Below are positions 1 to 8,154 of a stretch of DNA of 40,456 bases, piece by piece. Below the pieces are notes generated by a model, which was given only the letters and a program-made list of their open reading frames with translations, had not been told where the DNA came from and did no database searches. Numbering within the stretch: position 1 is the stretch's first letter; the number at the start of each line of letters is the position of its first letter. The translations under genes were made by a program, and so were the position numbers. Source of the stretch: an uncultured Bacteroidales bacterium (GTDB lineage Bacteria; Bacteroidota; Bacteroidia; Bacteroidales; UBA3824). Location of the stretch: contig CAJOJG010000025.1 of NCBI GenBank assembly GCA_905234655.1, positions 1 through 40,456 on the forward strand, in the 5' to 3' direction.

Positions 1-199
1 GCCAAAATCCACGCGCCCCGCAATCGTCGTCGAATTGAAGCACAACAAATCCGCCGTCGGCGCAATCCAACAAATCAAGGACAAGAACTACCCCGAGGCG
101 TTGAAAGGCTTTTCAAAAAGGATAATCTTGGTGGGCATCAACTGGAGCAAGCGCAAGTCAAAACACGACGTGAAAATCGAGGTGGTCAATGGCGAATGA
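1..199 (+). CDS. C-terminal end of a DUF1703-like PD-(D/E)XK nuclease / AAA-ATPase-like protein (partial)
   Basis: The reading frame is open from base 2 to a TGA at 197-199, giving 65 residues of a gene that begins before the window. The motif IVVELKH (hydrophobic strand, then E-x-K) followed by AIQQIKDKNY is the core of the PD-(D/E)XK nuclease domain found at the C-terminus of the Bacteroidota AAA-ATPase-like/DUF1703 family. These proteins pair an N-terminal P-loop ATPase with a C-terminal nuclease fold. Their cellular role is not established, and a selfish or defence-related role is often suspected. The gene converges on a relic of the same family on the opposite strand, with 12 nt between the stops. 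The family is clear, but the state of the missing N-terminus cannot be judged. Confidence 0.75.
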   Translation, partial: PKSTRPAIVVELKHNKSAVGAIQQIKDKNYPEALKGFSKRIILVGINWSKRKSKHDVKIEVVNGE

Positions 200-211
200 A
201 ACTTTGTTGTT

Positions 212-630
212 TCACTTTTCCACCTTCCATTCCGTAATCGTGCGGACGTGCTTCTTGTCTGAGATGTTCACGCCGGTTTTGACGATTTCGCGGCCGTCGT
301 ATTTGTAGGGTATTGAATAGTTTTTTGAGTTGATTTGAGCCAGTGCGGCGATGTCTTTTGGCGACATATCCTTGTACGACGACATGTCGAATTTCATGAC
401 CGGATATTTGGTCCAATTCTTTTCCAACTCGTATGTTTTGAGGCCTTTGAAGAGTTCCTTCTTGCCCTCGAAATATGCGTGCAACGTATTTACCAACAGC
501 GACTTGCCAAAACGCCTCGGACGGGCGAGAAACACAAATTTACGGTCGCCGATCATTTCGTACATGCGCTCGGTCTTGTCAACATAAAGGAATCCTTCGT
601 TGATTATCGACTCAAAAGTCAATACCCCAC
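212..630 (-). pseudogene. AAA-ATPase-like/DUF1703 relic with the middle of the gene deleted
   Basis: On the minus strand the frame carries the family's N-terminal signature: GVLTFESIINEGFLYVDKTE, then the Walker A-like RPRRFGKSLL, then VMKFDMSSY. After the stretch MSPKDIAAL it jumps directly to the family's extreme C-terminus (AQINSKNYSIPY, DGREIVKTGVNIS, ITEWKVE). Intact members have several hundred residues between these blocks, including Walker B, the sensor region and the nuclease catalytic D/E-x-K. All of that is missing, although the join is in frame. The start codon and first few residues are also gone: upstream, the frame runs antiparallel-free into the end of the peptidase gene in a different frame, overlapping it by about 12 nt. 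No nuclease activity can remain. The boundary near 630 is approximate. Confidence 0.8.
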
Positions 631-1920
631 CCAGTTTTTCAGTTTTGCCTTCACTTCGGCCTGTTGGGCGTCGGAAAGGGTGCGGATGCGGGCGAGGTGT
701 GAACCGTCTTTTTGGACATAGACCTTCATGTTGGATTTTTTCTTGCAGTTGAGCCAGTGAGCCACACCCGACGATGTCCACGGGTCGTTTTCGCCATATA
801 TAAAAAGGTGTGTCGGGTCGTTCTTCTTGAGGTACTTGCAGGTGGTCTTGTAGACGGTGTTGTCGAAGGCGACGTTGCGCATGTCGGCGGGCACCATGAC
901 GGCTTTCAGGTAGTTTTCGGCGGTGGGGATAGAGCGGTTTTGCTTGCCGAGGCGGCGGGTGTCGTAGCCATAATATCCGAGTTCGCGCATCGCCTGGTAG
1001 TAAAACGGCAGGTAGTCGCTCGGACACGCGAAATAGTCGGGGTCCACCTCGTCAACAAGGAACTGGAACCACTGCACGTCGCTGTCGTAATTCTTGGGCA
1101 GCAAATTCACCGACCTGCCCCACTGCCACATCGAAAATTCGAGTTCCAGCACCTCGTAGTCGTAGACCTGGTCGATGGGAATGTTGAAATGGTAGTTGCG
1201 GGCGGTGCAGAAGGTGTCGAGCATCCCGACAATTTTGGGCTTGCGGCGCATGTATTCGAGTTGCATGGCCTTCATCTTCTCGCGGTCGTCCTTCGAGCCT
1301 ACTTTTTTGTTGAGGAACTTTTCGTGGCGGCCGTCTTCGAGGGCGCGGCTTATCGGCGCGACGTATGCCACCGACGCGTCAACGTCGTCAGGATATGCCG
1401 CACGGTAATATGTGCAGGTGCTGCCGCCCTTAGAGATGCCCGTCGAAACCCATTTTTGGGTGAAAACTTTTCCGAGGGTCTGGCGGATGTGGTGCAGGTC
1501 GGCGTTGGCGTTGGCGACGGTCATGTACTGCCAGTCACAGGGTTCGGGCGTCGATTCCTTGAAATAGCGGTGCTCGCAGAATACGAGGTTGGCGTTCATC
1601 AGTTCCGAAAGTTCCTCGTGGTACGATGCGTATGTGGCGTATCCCGCGCCGTAGCCTTCGGTTTCCATCACGGTGGGGCGGTCGAGGCCTTTGAAGCCGA
1701 CGATTATGCGCTGCCTGAACGTGCCGGCGGCGGGGTTGCCGTGGTCGACTTCCTGAGTGATAAAGAGTTGGTACTTCTCTTCATAATACCTTGACGGCAA
1801 TGTTGTGATGTCGCTCACGCCCGGCAGCGCGGCGAGTTGCTGGTAAAAATCTGATTCTTGGGCATTTGCGGTTGCGATGCACAGCGCTGCCACTAAGAGT
1901 TGGAGTATTAAGTTTTTCAT
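619..1920 (-). CDS. Secreted S37/S28-like serine peptidase (tripeptidyl aminopeptidase type)
   Basis: A 433-residue protein with a Sec signal peptide (cleavage likely after ATANA, residue 20). It has the alpha/beta-hydrolase layout of family S37 (PS-10), often annotated in Bacteroidales as S28 peptidase. The nucleophile elbow is GISKGGS at 161-167 (Ser163), the probable catalytic Asp is Asp379 in GENDPW, and the probable His is His408 in DGSHLARI. These enzymes remove short peptides from protein N-termini outside the cytoplasm. The length is normal for the family and all triad motifs are present, so it is probably active. The start at 1920 gives the signal peptide directly. The last codons abut the AAA relic, so the native C-terminal residues may have been altered by the deletion that truncated that gene. 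Confidence 0.85.
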   Translation of the reverse strand: MKNLILQLLVAALCIATANAQESDFYQQLAALPGVSDITTLPSRYYEEKYQLFITQEVDHGNPAAGTFRQRIIVGFKGLDRPTVMETEGYGAGYATYASYHEELSELMNANLVFCEHRYFKESTPEPCDWQYMTVANANADLHHIRQTLGKVFTQKWVSTGISKGGSTCTYYRAAYPDDVDASVAYVAPISRALEDGRHEKFLNKKVGSKDDREKMKAMQLEYMRRKPKIVGMLDTFCTARNYHFNIPIDQVYDYEVLELEFSMWQWGRSVNLLPKNYDSDVQWFQFLVDEVDPDYFACPSDYLPFYYQAMRELGYYGYDTRRLGKQNRSIPTAENYLKAVMVPADMRNVAFDNTVYKTTCKYLKKNDPTHLFIYGENDPWTSSGVAHWLNCKKKSNMKVYVQKDGSHLARIRTLSDAQQAEVKAKLKNWVGY

Positions 1921-1955
1921 TGTATCTTTAATAATTTTTGATGGTTTATGGAATG

Positions 1956-1989
1956 CAAATTTAAAAAAATATCCTTTTTCGTTTGCAAA
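1956..1989 (-). promoter_or_regulatory. Candidate Bacteroidota promoter of the S37-like peptidase gene
   Basis: On the minus strand TAAATTTG (1956-1963) matches the -7 consensus TAnnTTTG, with a TTTG (1986-1989) 22 nt further upstream. The spacing is slightly longer than the usual 19-21. The element lies 36 nt before the start codon in the divergent gap between the peptidase and the GH5-like gene. Confidence 0.4.
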
Positions 1990-2034
1990 TAAGCCACAAA
2001 AAAGTTTAATTTACATATTTAAAATAGATTATCC

Positions 2035-4581
2035 ATGAAGAAACTACTCACTACCATCGCCGCCATATTGTTGCAAATGAGCATGTTGGCGGCTCAGCCA
2101 AAGACCACGCCGCTGTATGTTGACTCTGACGGCGTGATGAGGCGCACTTCTGACGACAAGGAAGTGTCATATTGCGGCGTTAATTACACCATGCCGTTCG
2201 CACATTCGTACAGGATGGCGGATAAGTTTAACATCGACCGTTTTAAGGCTATCGACAATGACGTTTACCACTTTGCGCGGCTCGGATTTAATGCGTTCAG
2301 GCTTCATATATGGGACGTGGAAATCTCTGACGCACAGGGCAATCTGCTCGAAAACGACCATCTCCGCACCCTCGACTACCTTATCCAAAAACTTGAAGAA
2401 CGCCACATCGACATTATCCTCACCGCACAGACTAATTTTGGCAACGGCTACCCCGAGCGCAACATCATTACTGATGGTTTTACCTATCATTATGACAAGT
2501 GTCGTGTACATTCCGAACCCGAGGCTGTGAAAGCCCAGCAGAATTACATCAAGCAACTTGCACTTCACCGCAACGCATTCACCGGCAAGACTTACAGCGA
2601 CGACGAAGGCATTGTTGCTTTCGAAATCAACAACGAGCCGTGCCATTCGGTTTCCAAGGACGACACCCGCGACTACATAGTGAAAATGGTCGACGCGCTT
2701 AAGTCGACCGGCTTCAACAAGACAATATTATATAATGTGTCGCACAACCATGATTTTGTCGAGGCGTATTTCCAGTCGCCAATCGACGGCGGCACCTACC
2801 AATGGTATCCGACAGGCCTGGTCTCGGGTCGCACGTTGTCGATGAACTTTTTGCCGTATGTAGATGATTATGAAATTGATTTTAAGGATGTTGCAGGTTT
2901 CAGGGACAAGGCAAAGGTCGTGTATGAGTTTGACCCGGGCGACGTGATTGACAGTTACCTTTATCCGGCGGTGATGAGGACATTCAGGACGGCGGGTTTC
3001 CAATGGGTGACGCAGTTTGCATATGACGCAACGTTTTTGGCGGAGTACAATACTGATTATCAGACACATTACCTCAACTTGGCATACACTCCAGGCAAGG
3101 CTGTGGGCATGAAGATAGCGTGTGAGGTCGCCAAGGAAGTGCCGATGTACGCCAAGTTCCCGAAATATCCCAACGACACTGTATTCAACAGCACCACAGT
3201 TAGTTACAAGCGGAATTTGGCACTGTTCAATAATGGCAGGAAGTATTTTTACACTAATGATTGTAATGTCAAACCTGTTGATTATAAAAAACTTACGGAA
3301 ATATGTGGGGTAGGGGAGTCGCCGGTCGTCAAGTACAGTGGCACTGGTGCGTATTTCGTTGACAAAATCGCTGACGGCGTGTGGCGGCTCGAAGTGATGC
3401 CGGATTATGTGGCGTTGGCAGACCCATTCGCCAAGCCGTCGCTCGCACGGAAGACCGGCGTTACCGTCCACTGTTTCAACGCTATATCAATCGACATTCC
3501 AAATCTTGGCGCGGATTTTGCAGTGGTGGATTTCAGCCATGATGCCGCGCACAATGTTGACAATGGCGTTCTGTCCGTGAAGCCTGGCGTGTACATCCTC
3601 CGTTCCTCGAAGTCGAAGTACAAGGGCGACTATAACGTCACGTTCAACAACATCAAATCCTCTGAGTATTACGCGCCTAAGTCCGTCATTGACAAAGTAT
3701 ACGTCAGCCACCACGCATCGCCAATCGCCGAGCGCGACAAGGATTTGGAGTTGGATTTGACTCTTGTCGCTCCGGGCGCGGTGGATTCCGTGGTCGTCCT
3801 GCCGTCAACAGCGTCATTTTGGAGCAGCCACAATAAGAGCGCACGGATGACGAGCGACGGGAAATATGGCTACCGTTGCAATATTCCCCATAACTGGTTC
3901 AGGGGCAATGTTTTTGGCTATTATGTCCTCGTGTACCGTGACGGCGGTTGCACGACCTTTCCGTCGGGGCGCAAGGGTACGCCGCTCGACTGGGATTCCG
4001 ATGACAGGGATTTTTACAGGACGGAATTGACAGACCCACAGTCGCCGGTTGTGCTTGTTGCGTCCGCTGCCGGCGATGAGGCTGTGATAGCCGCAGTACA
4101 GCCCTCGTGGGGACGCTCACAGGTTCAAAAGAAGTTCGACATGCCGTTTTCACAAAATTCGTTGTCCGTCGCGAGCAATGGCAGCAAGAACGCCGTCCGC
4201 GCGATTATATATAAAGACGTGACCAAAATTGCCAAAATCCGCGCCGCCCGAATCGCGGCCGCAAAGACGTTGTGCGTGGAGTTTGAACCGGCGGAGCACG
4301 ACATGGAACTTTCGGCAGGATTTGTCGACGCCGATGGATTGACGTTCACAAAATCGTTCAGTGTAAAGTCCGGCGAACATCAGGTCAGGATTCCGCTTTC
4401 AGAATTGACAGTTTCGTCCACATTTTTTGTCCGTGAGACCTATCCGTCGTTCTGCAAACAATCCTTCGAACCCGAGGGCAATTTCACTCTCGACATGTCA
4501 CAAATCGCAGTATTCGAGATAGTTACAAAAGCGACCACAGAACCGTTCAAATTCGGGTTTGTAGGCGCGTGGATTGAGTAA
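2035..4581 (+). CDS. Secreted GH5-like glycoside hydrolase (mannanase/cellulase clan A fold)
   Basis: An 848-residue protein with a signal peptide ending near LAA (residue 20). The first 400 residues form a TIM-barrel glycosidase of clan GH-A type. FEINNEP at 196-202 supplies the acid/base Glu201 (NEP motif), and VVYEFDPG at 295-302 supplies the probable nucleophile Glu298 at the end of a beta strand. LHIWD near residue 90 fits the barrel's early strands. The remaining roughly 430 residues are beta-rich and were not assigned. Bacteroidales encode similar proteins of this size, often labelled membrane or secreted protein. The substrate is probably a beta-mannan- or beta-glucan-type polysaccharide, but this cannot be read from the sequence. 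There is no SusC/SusD pair beside it, so it is not in a visible polysaccharide-utilisation locus. Confidence 0.75.
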   Translation: MKKLLTTIAAILLQMSMLAAQPKTTPLYVDSDGVMRRTSDDKEVSYCGVNYTMPFAHSYRMADKFNIDRFKAIDNDVYHFARLGFNAFRLHIWDVEISDAQGNLLENDHLRTLDYLIQKLEERHIDIILTAQTNFGNGYPERNIITDGFTYHYDKCRVHSEPEAVKAQQNYIKQLALHRNAFTGKTYSDDEGIVAFEINNEPCHSVSKDDTRDYIVKMVDALKSTGFNKTILYNVSHNHDFVEAYFQSPIDGGTYQWYPTGLVSGRTLSMNFLPYVDDYEIDFKDVAGFRDKAKVVYEFDPGDVIDSYLYPAVMRTFRTAGFQWVTQFAYDATFLAEYNTDYQTHYLNLAYTPGKAVGMKIACEVAKEVPMYAKFPKYPNDTVFNSTTVSYKRNLALFNNGRKYFYTNDCNVKPVDYKKLTEICGVGESPVVKYSGTGAYFVDKIADGVWRLEVMPDYVALADPFAKPSLARKTGVTVHCFNAISIDIPNLGADFAVVDFSHDAAHNVDNGVLSVKPGVYILRSSKSKYKGDYNVTFNNIKSSEYYAPKSVIDKVYVSHHASPIAERDKDLELDLTLVAPGAVDSVVVLPSTASFWSSHNKSARMTSDGKYGYRCNIPHNWFRGNVFGYYVLVYRDGGCTTFPSGRKGTPLDWDSDDRDFYRTELTDPQSPVVLVASAAGDEAVIAAVQPSWGRSQVQKKFDMPFSQNSLSVASNGSKNAVRAIIYKDVTKIAKIRAARIAAAKTLCVEFEPAEHDMELSAGFVDADGLTFTKSFSVKSGEHQVRIPLSELTVSSTFFVRETYPSFCKQSFEPEGNFTLDMSQIAVFEIVTKATTEPFKFGFVGAWIE

Positions 4582-4761
4582 AATCAAAAAAATGTTAAAA
4601 CCGGTTTTCCCCGTGAAAAAAGTGTCCAAAAAATTTGGAGATTTAGTTTTTACGCTTTAACTTTGTGACATCAAAAAAGATAAAACATTTCATGTTGATT
4701 GAATAATTTGAATGTTAAAATTTTTTGAGTTAATAGTTTGATTTTAGGTTGTTATTTGTAT

Positions 4762-4795
4762 TGGAATTGCGTTGTGAAACGCAATTCCATTTTTG
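4762..4795 (+). terminator. Hairpin with T-tract downstream of the GH5-like gene
   Basis: A perfect 12-bp stem (4762-4773 with 4778-4789) with a GTGA loop is followed by TTTTT. It lies about 180 nt after the GH5 stop codon. It could end that transcript or act within a leader RNA. Confidence 0.6.
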
Positions 4796-4937
4796 AGAAT
4801 CAAAATTGACTGTAAAAATGGTTTTTAACATGATGGTTATCAACAGAAATCAAGATATTTTTGATATGGAAATAATCACTTTTTATTTTCATAGTTTTGT
4901 TAGGTTAATTAGTTTGTTTTAGGTTAATTTTTGGTTT

Positions 4938-4979
4938 TAAGGAGAGTTCGAAAGTTCCTTTCGGCTCTCTTTTTTTGTT
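4938..4979 (+). terminator. Second rho-independent terminator in the same gap
   Basis: The stem is GAGAG and CGAAAG pairing with CTTTCG and CTCTC around a TTC loop, with a one-nucleotide bulge, and a run of seven T follows. It lies 54 nt before the next start codon, so it cannot serve the following gene except as an attenuator. The region 4582-4937 has no convincing ORF; it is AT-rich and contains three similar TTAGGTT stretches near 4744, 4898 and 4920. A small RNA ending here is possible. Confidence 0.6.
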
Positions 4980-5032
4980 GTGTGTGTCGTAATTTTTTCC
5001 TACCTTGCGCCAAAATTAAAAACACACTCACA

Positions 5033-5945
5033 ATGCCATCAAAAGAATACTCGCGCCGTGGAACGAAGAATGAATCCTTCAAAAACGGCGATTACAACAA
5101 AAAAACCGCACACGAGTCTGCGCCGGTTACGGATTTTAAAGATTTTGACGTCGATCAGTTCCTGTTCGACCATAGGGTTCCTATCGTCGTCAACATCGTG
5201 ATTTGCTTGTTGTTGTACGCGGCGGCGATTGCGGTCTGGTTTTTGATTTTCAGATACAGCGGATACTCGTTTAGCGGGTTTCTGTACGGGGCGGTTGTCG
5301 GCCATGTCACTTTCGCTATATGTTATGGAATAGATACCACCATATACAAAAAATTGATAAAAAAATCCGTAGAATCCATCAAGGAAATCATTGCGTTCGG
5401 ATATGAACCCAAGCGTTTCATATATGGCAAATATTTGTCCCTAAGCAAAAAGGGGATTTTTTCGCTGTCCACAGAAGATGCCACGACAATCAAAATCGGC
5501 GACATAAAGACAGTGGAATATGAATTTGAGATTTCACAAAATAGCCGTTGACGTGCAAGAAACGAAACAAGTTGACTTGTTTGCCGGGATTTTCATGAAA
5601 GTAAAGCCCGACGAGCCATTCGCCGACAACATCATGATTGTAAAGGGCAATATGCCATACAAACCCATGCCGGTAAGATACAAGGACAACATCTACGCCA
5701 TGTCGCAAAACGACATAGAAATCAGCGACATAGAGCGCGCCGAAAATATCGCCGAAAACCTCTCGTCATACATGAAATATAATTTTATACTATTGTTTCG
5801 CGGCGGTGAAGTCCTTCTGTTCATAAAAGGGACGATAAGGAAAATTTTCGACAGCGGCGTTAATTCGAAGTCATCGCGGCTCAAGAACGATGCCGCCGCC
5901 GTCGCCCACCGTATGCAGATTGCGCACATTCTCGCTGAACAATGA
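5033..5945 (+). pseudogene. DUF3137-like membrane protein with an EYSRR N-terminus, split by a +1 frameshift
   Basis: The first frame runs from ATG 5033 to a TGA at 5549-5551 (172 residues). The rest continues in the next frame to 5945. Dropping one A from the AAAA run at 5538-5541 joins the frames as ...EFEISQ-IAVDVQETKQVDL..., about 304 residues in total. The N-terminus is short and polar (EYSRR at residues 5-9). Two transmembrane helices follow (about 55-77 and 81-105). The soluble part contains the strand pattern ending in LFAGIFMKV, as in DUF3137 proteins (compare FkGlff). Function is unknown. The frameshift could be real, a sequencing or assembly indel, or less likely programmed. It lies upstream of, and probably with, the AAA-nuclease gene at 6015. 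ATG 5033 is preferred over the upstream in-frame start at 4931, because 4931 sits inside a terminator. Confidence 0.6.
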
Positions 5946-5984
5946 CACGTTAAATTTTCCCTCGTTTTTGTCAAAAATAATCAT

Positions 5985-5992
5985 TATATTTG
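5985..5992 (+). promoter_or_regulatory. Candidate -7 element for the 6015 AAA gene
   Basis: TATATTTG matches TAnnTTTG and lies 22 nt before the start codon. No TTTG sits at the usual upstream distance, so only the -7 half is supported. Confidence 0.4.
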
Positions 5993-6014
5993 CCGAAAAT
6001 AATTCGGGAAGATT

Positions 6015-7583
6015 ATGAAAAGTTTCAATACCACCGGCATTTGCTACCCCCACAAGCATTACATGGTTGACGTGGAAGACCGCATCAACCAGATAGAGCA
6101 ACTCGTCGCGGACGGCAAGTACCTCACCATCAACCGTGGCCGTCAATATGGCAAGACGACCACCCTGTACCACCTTGCCAACAAACTGAGGGAAAAATAC
6201 GTGGTGTTTTCGATAAGTTTCGAGAGCATGACAGCCACGGAATTCAAGTCGGTGGATTCGTTGTCATTCTACATTTTGAGCACGATTAATTCGATGTCAA
6301 AGTTCATAAAAATCAACAACTTGACCGAATCCGTCAAAAAATTGATTACTGAAAAGAAACAGTTGTATGACGAAAAAAAAGAAATACCATTAGATGACTT
6401 TTCTGATTTTGTGTCGGAACTTTGCGCCGAGTCGCCAAAGCCCATCGTGCTGGTAATCGACGAGGTGGACAACGCGAGCAACTACGAGTCGTTCATAAGT
6501 TTTTTGCGGTTCCTTCGCAACAAGTACCTCAACCGCGAACAGCTGCCGACGTTCCTGTCGGTAATCCTCGCCGGCGTCTACGACATCAAAAACCTGAAAC
6601 TCAAAGTGCGCCCCGACAGCGAACACCAGTACAATTCGCCGTGGAACATCGCGACGGCCTTCACGGAAGACATGTCGCTGCACACCGACGGCATCGAGAA
6701 GATGCTTCAAGAATACGACGCCGACCACCACGCGGGAATGGACACTCACTCGATGGCGCAGATGATAACCGACTACACCGCCGGCTACCCGTTTTTCGTG
6801 TCGAGGGTGTGCCAACTGATTGACGAACAGAAGTTTAGCTGGAACAAGGAAGGCATGCTCGACGCTGTGAAAATCCTCTTGGCGGAAAAGAACACCTTCT
6901 TTGACGACCTTGCCAAAAAAATCGACGACTTCCCGCAGCTGAAGACTTTCCTGAAAGAGATCCTCTACAACGGCTACGAGGAAAGTTTCAACATCTACTA
7001 CAAGCACATCGAAATCGCCGCGATGTTCAATTACATCAAAAACGACAACGGCAAAGTCAAGATTTCAAACCGGATAATCGAGACCTGGCTGTACAACCTG
7101 TTCACGACCGAGGCAAATTTTGACAAGCGGCTTTACGACAAGGGCAGCATCGAAAAGAGCCAGTTCATCGACGGCAAGACCCTCAAAATGGACCTGATAC
7201 TCGAAAAATTCGCGTTGCACTTCCGCGACATTTACGGCGGCAACGACCTGACATTCAAGGAAGAAGAAGGCCGTCGGTTTTTCATGCTCTACATCCGCCC
7301 CATCATCAACGGCTGCGGCAATTATTACATCGAGGCGCAGACCCGCGACCGCTCGCGCACCGACATGGTCATCGACTATTACGGCACCCAATACGTAATC
7401 GAGATGAAAATCTGGCGCGGCGAGTCGTACAACGAGCGCGGCGAAAAGCAACTTCTTGACTACCTCGACTTTTACCACATCGACAAGGGCTACCTGTTGA
7501 GTTTTTGCTTCAACAAAAAATCCAAGCCCAAGGCAAAGACCATCAAACTTGGCGACAAAGAGGTAGTGGAAGTCATTGTATAA
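6015..7583 (+). CDS. AAA-like ATPase with C-terminal PD-(D/E)XK nuclease domain
   Basis: A 522-residue two-domain protein. The N-terminal P-loop ATPase has Walker A GRQYGKTTT at about 42-50 and Walker B IVLVIDEVD at about 144-152. A winged-helix-like middle region follows (MITDYTAGYPFFVSR and onward). The C-terminal PD-(D/E)XK domain has TDMVIDYYG and YVIEMKIW (Asp450 or Asp454, Glu463, Lys465), then a Gln/Leu-rich helix (EKQLLDYLDFY). All catalytic motifs are present, so it looks intact. The family is expanded in Bacteroidota genomes, and its biological role is not established (selfish element, DNA processing or defence have been suggested). It lies between two proteins that share the EYSRR N-terminal signature, which may form one transcription unit with it. 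Confidence 0.8.
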   Translation: MKSFNTTGICYPHKHYMVDVEDRINQIEQLVADGKYLTINRGRQYGKTTTLYHLANKLREKYVVFSISFESMTATEFKSVDSLSFYILSTINSMSKFIKINNLTESVKKLITEKKQLYDEKKEIPLDDFSDFVSELCAESPKPIVLVIDEVDNASNYESFISFLRFLRNKYLNREQLPTFLSVILAGVYDIKNLKLKVRPDSEHQYNSPWNIATAFTEDMSLHTDGIEKMLQEYDADHHAGMDTHSMAQMITDYTAGYPFFVSRVCQLIDEQKFSWNKEGMLDAVKILLAEKNTFFDDLAKKIDDFPQLKTFLKEILYNGYEESFNIYYKHIEIAAMFNYIKNDNGKVKISNRIIETWLYNLFTTEANFDKRLYDKGSIEKSQFIDGKTLKMDLILEKFALHFRDIYGGNDLTFKEEEGRRFFMLYIRPIINGCGNYYIEAQTRDRSRTDMVIDYYGTQYVIEMKIWRGESYNERGEKQLLDYLDFYHIDKGYLLSFCFNKKSKPKAKTIKLGDKEVVEVIV

Positions 7584-7604
7584 AAACATTTTATTGAAAA
7601 CACC

Positions 7605-7941
7605 ATGGCACGAAACGAATATTCACGCCGCACGAAGAAAGACATCTTTTGGGGCGACGACGACAACAAGGAAATCCCCGACGAAGGAAACCAGCTCGAC
7701 TTCGACAAGCCGTCCGAAGCCGACCTTGTCCCCGAACCCACGCCTGAACCGCCAAAGTACGAGCCTGTCCAAAAGCCCACGCCGCCAAAGTACGAGCCGC
7801 CGAAGCCGTCCCAAAGCGCAGACGGCATCCTCGGCGACCTAAACATCGACAAGTTTGGACGACGCAAAAGACTGCACCCGCCGCGACATCCGCGAAATGG
7901 CCAAGAGGGTGAAGATAGCGCGGGCGTTGGCGGGATATTGA
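7605..7941 (+). pseudogene. Small proline-rich EYSRR-signature protein with a +1 frameshift near its end
   Basis: It starts at ATG 7605, 21 nt after the AAA gene. The N-terminus (EYSRR, residues 5-9, then K, D/E, F and DxNK) matches the start of the 5033 protein. A Pro-rich linker with repeated PPKYEP follows. As read, the frame runs to 7958 with a low-complexity basic tail. Skipping one T of the TTT at 7854-7856 switches to a frame reading LDDAKDCTRRDIREMAK, then RVKIARALAGY and a TGA at 7939-7941, which looks like genuine coding sequence. The restored product is about 111 residues with no transmembrane segment. Function is unknown. The frameshift may be real or an indel error. Confidence 0.6.
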
Positions 7942-7953
7942 CCCCAACCTGCG

Positions 7954-8095
7954 CTTAAAACTCAGCGAAATTGACGATTTTTTGCCCTGTTTCGCTGACT
8001 TTTAAGTCAGTGTTTCTGATGTTAATATATTGATTTATAACATATTGACACTTTAAAAACCGTCAAATTTAACATATTTTAACGTGATAAAAATT
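7954..8095 (+). repeat. Left copy of a palindrome-containing direct repeat flanking the 8155 ATPase gene
   Basis: This stretch aligns along its whole length, with scattered substitutions, to 9611-9745 in the same orientation. It opens with an inverted repeat (7954-7970 against 7990-8006; 17-nt arms with one mismatch). AT-rich sequence follows, ending in AATTTAACATATTTTAA. Together the two copies bracket the ATPase gene almost exactly. Confidence 0.8.
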
Positions 8096-8117
8096 AGGTG
8101 GTTTTGCGCAAAACTTT

Positions 8118-8125
8118 TATCTTTG
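8118..8125 (+). promoter_or_regulatory. Candidate -7 element for the 8155 ATPase gene
   Basis: TATCTTTG fits TAnnTTTG and lies 29 nt before the start codon. The closest TTTG is only 11 nt upstream, so the -33 half is unclear. Confidence 0.4.
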
Positions 8126-8154
8126 GGGCGTGATAATTACAATTTGGTCGTAAT

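Noticed and set aside
712..1794. Long plus-strand ORF opposite the S37-like peptidase
   Set aside because: Val/Ala/Gly-rich shadow frame with no start context and no domain.
5535..5551. Programmed ribosomal frameshift in the DUF3137-like gene
   Set aside because: The A4 run is short, and no downstream pseudoknot or internal Shine-Dalgarno-like element was evident; a mutation or indel error is simpler.
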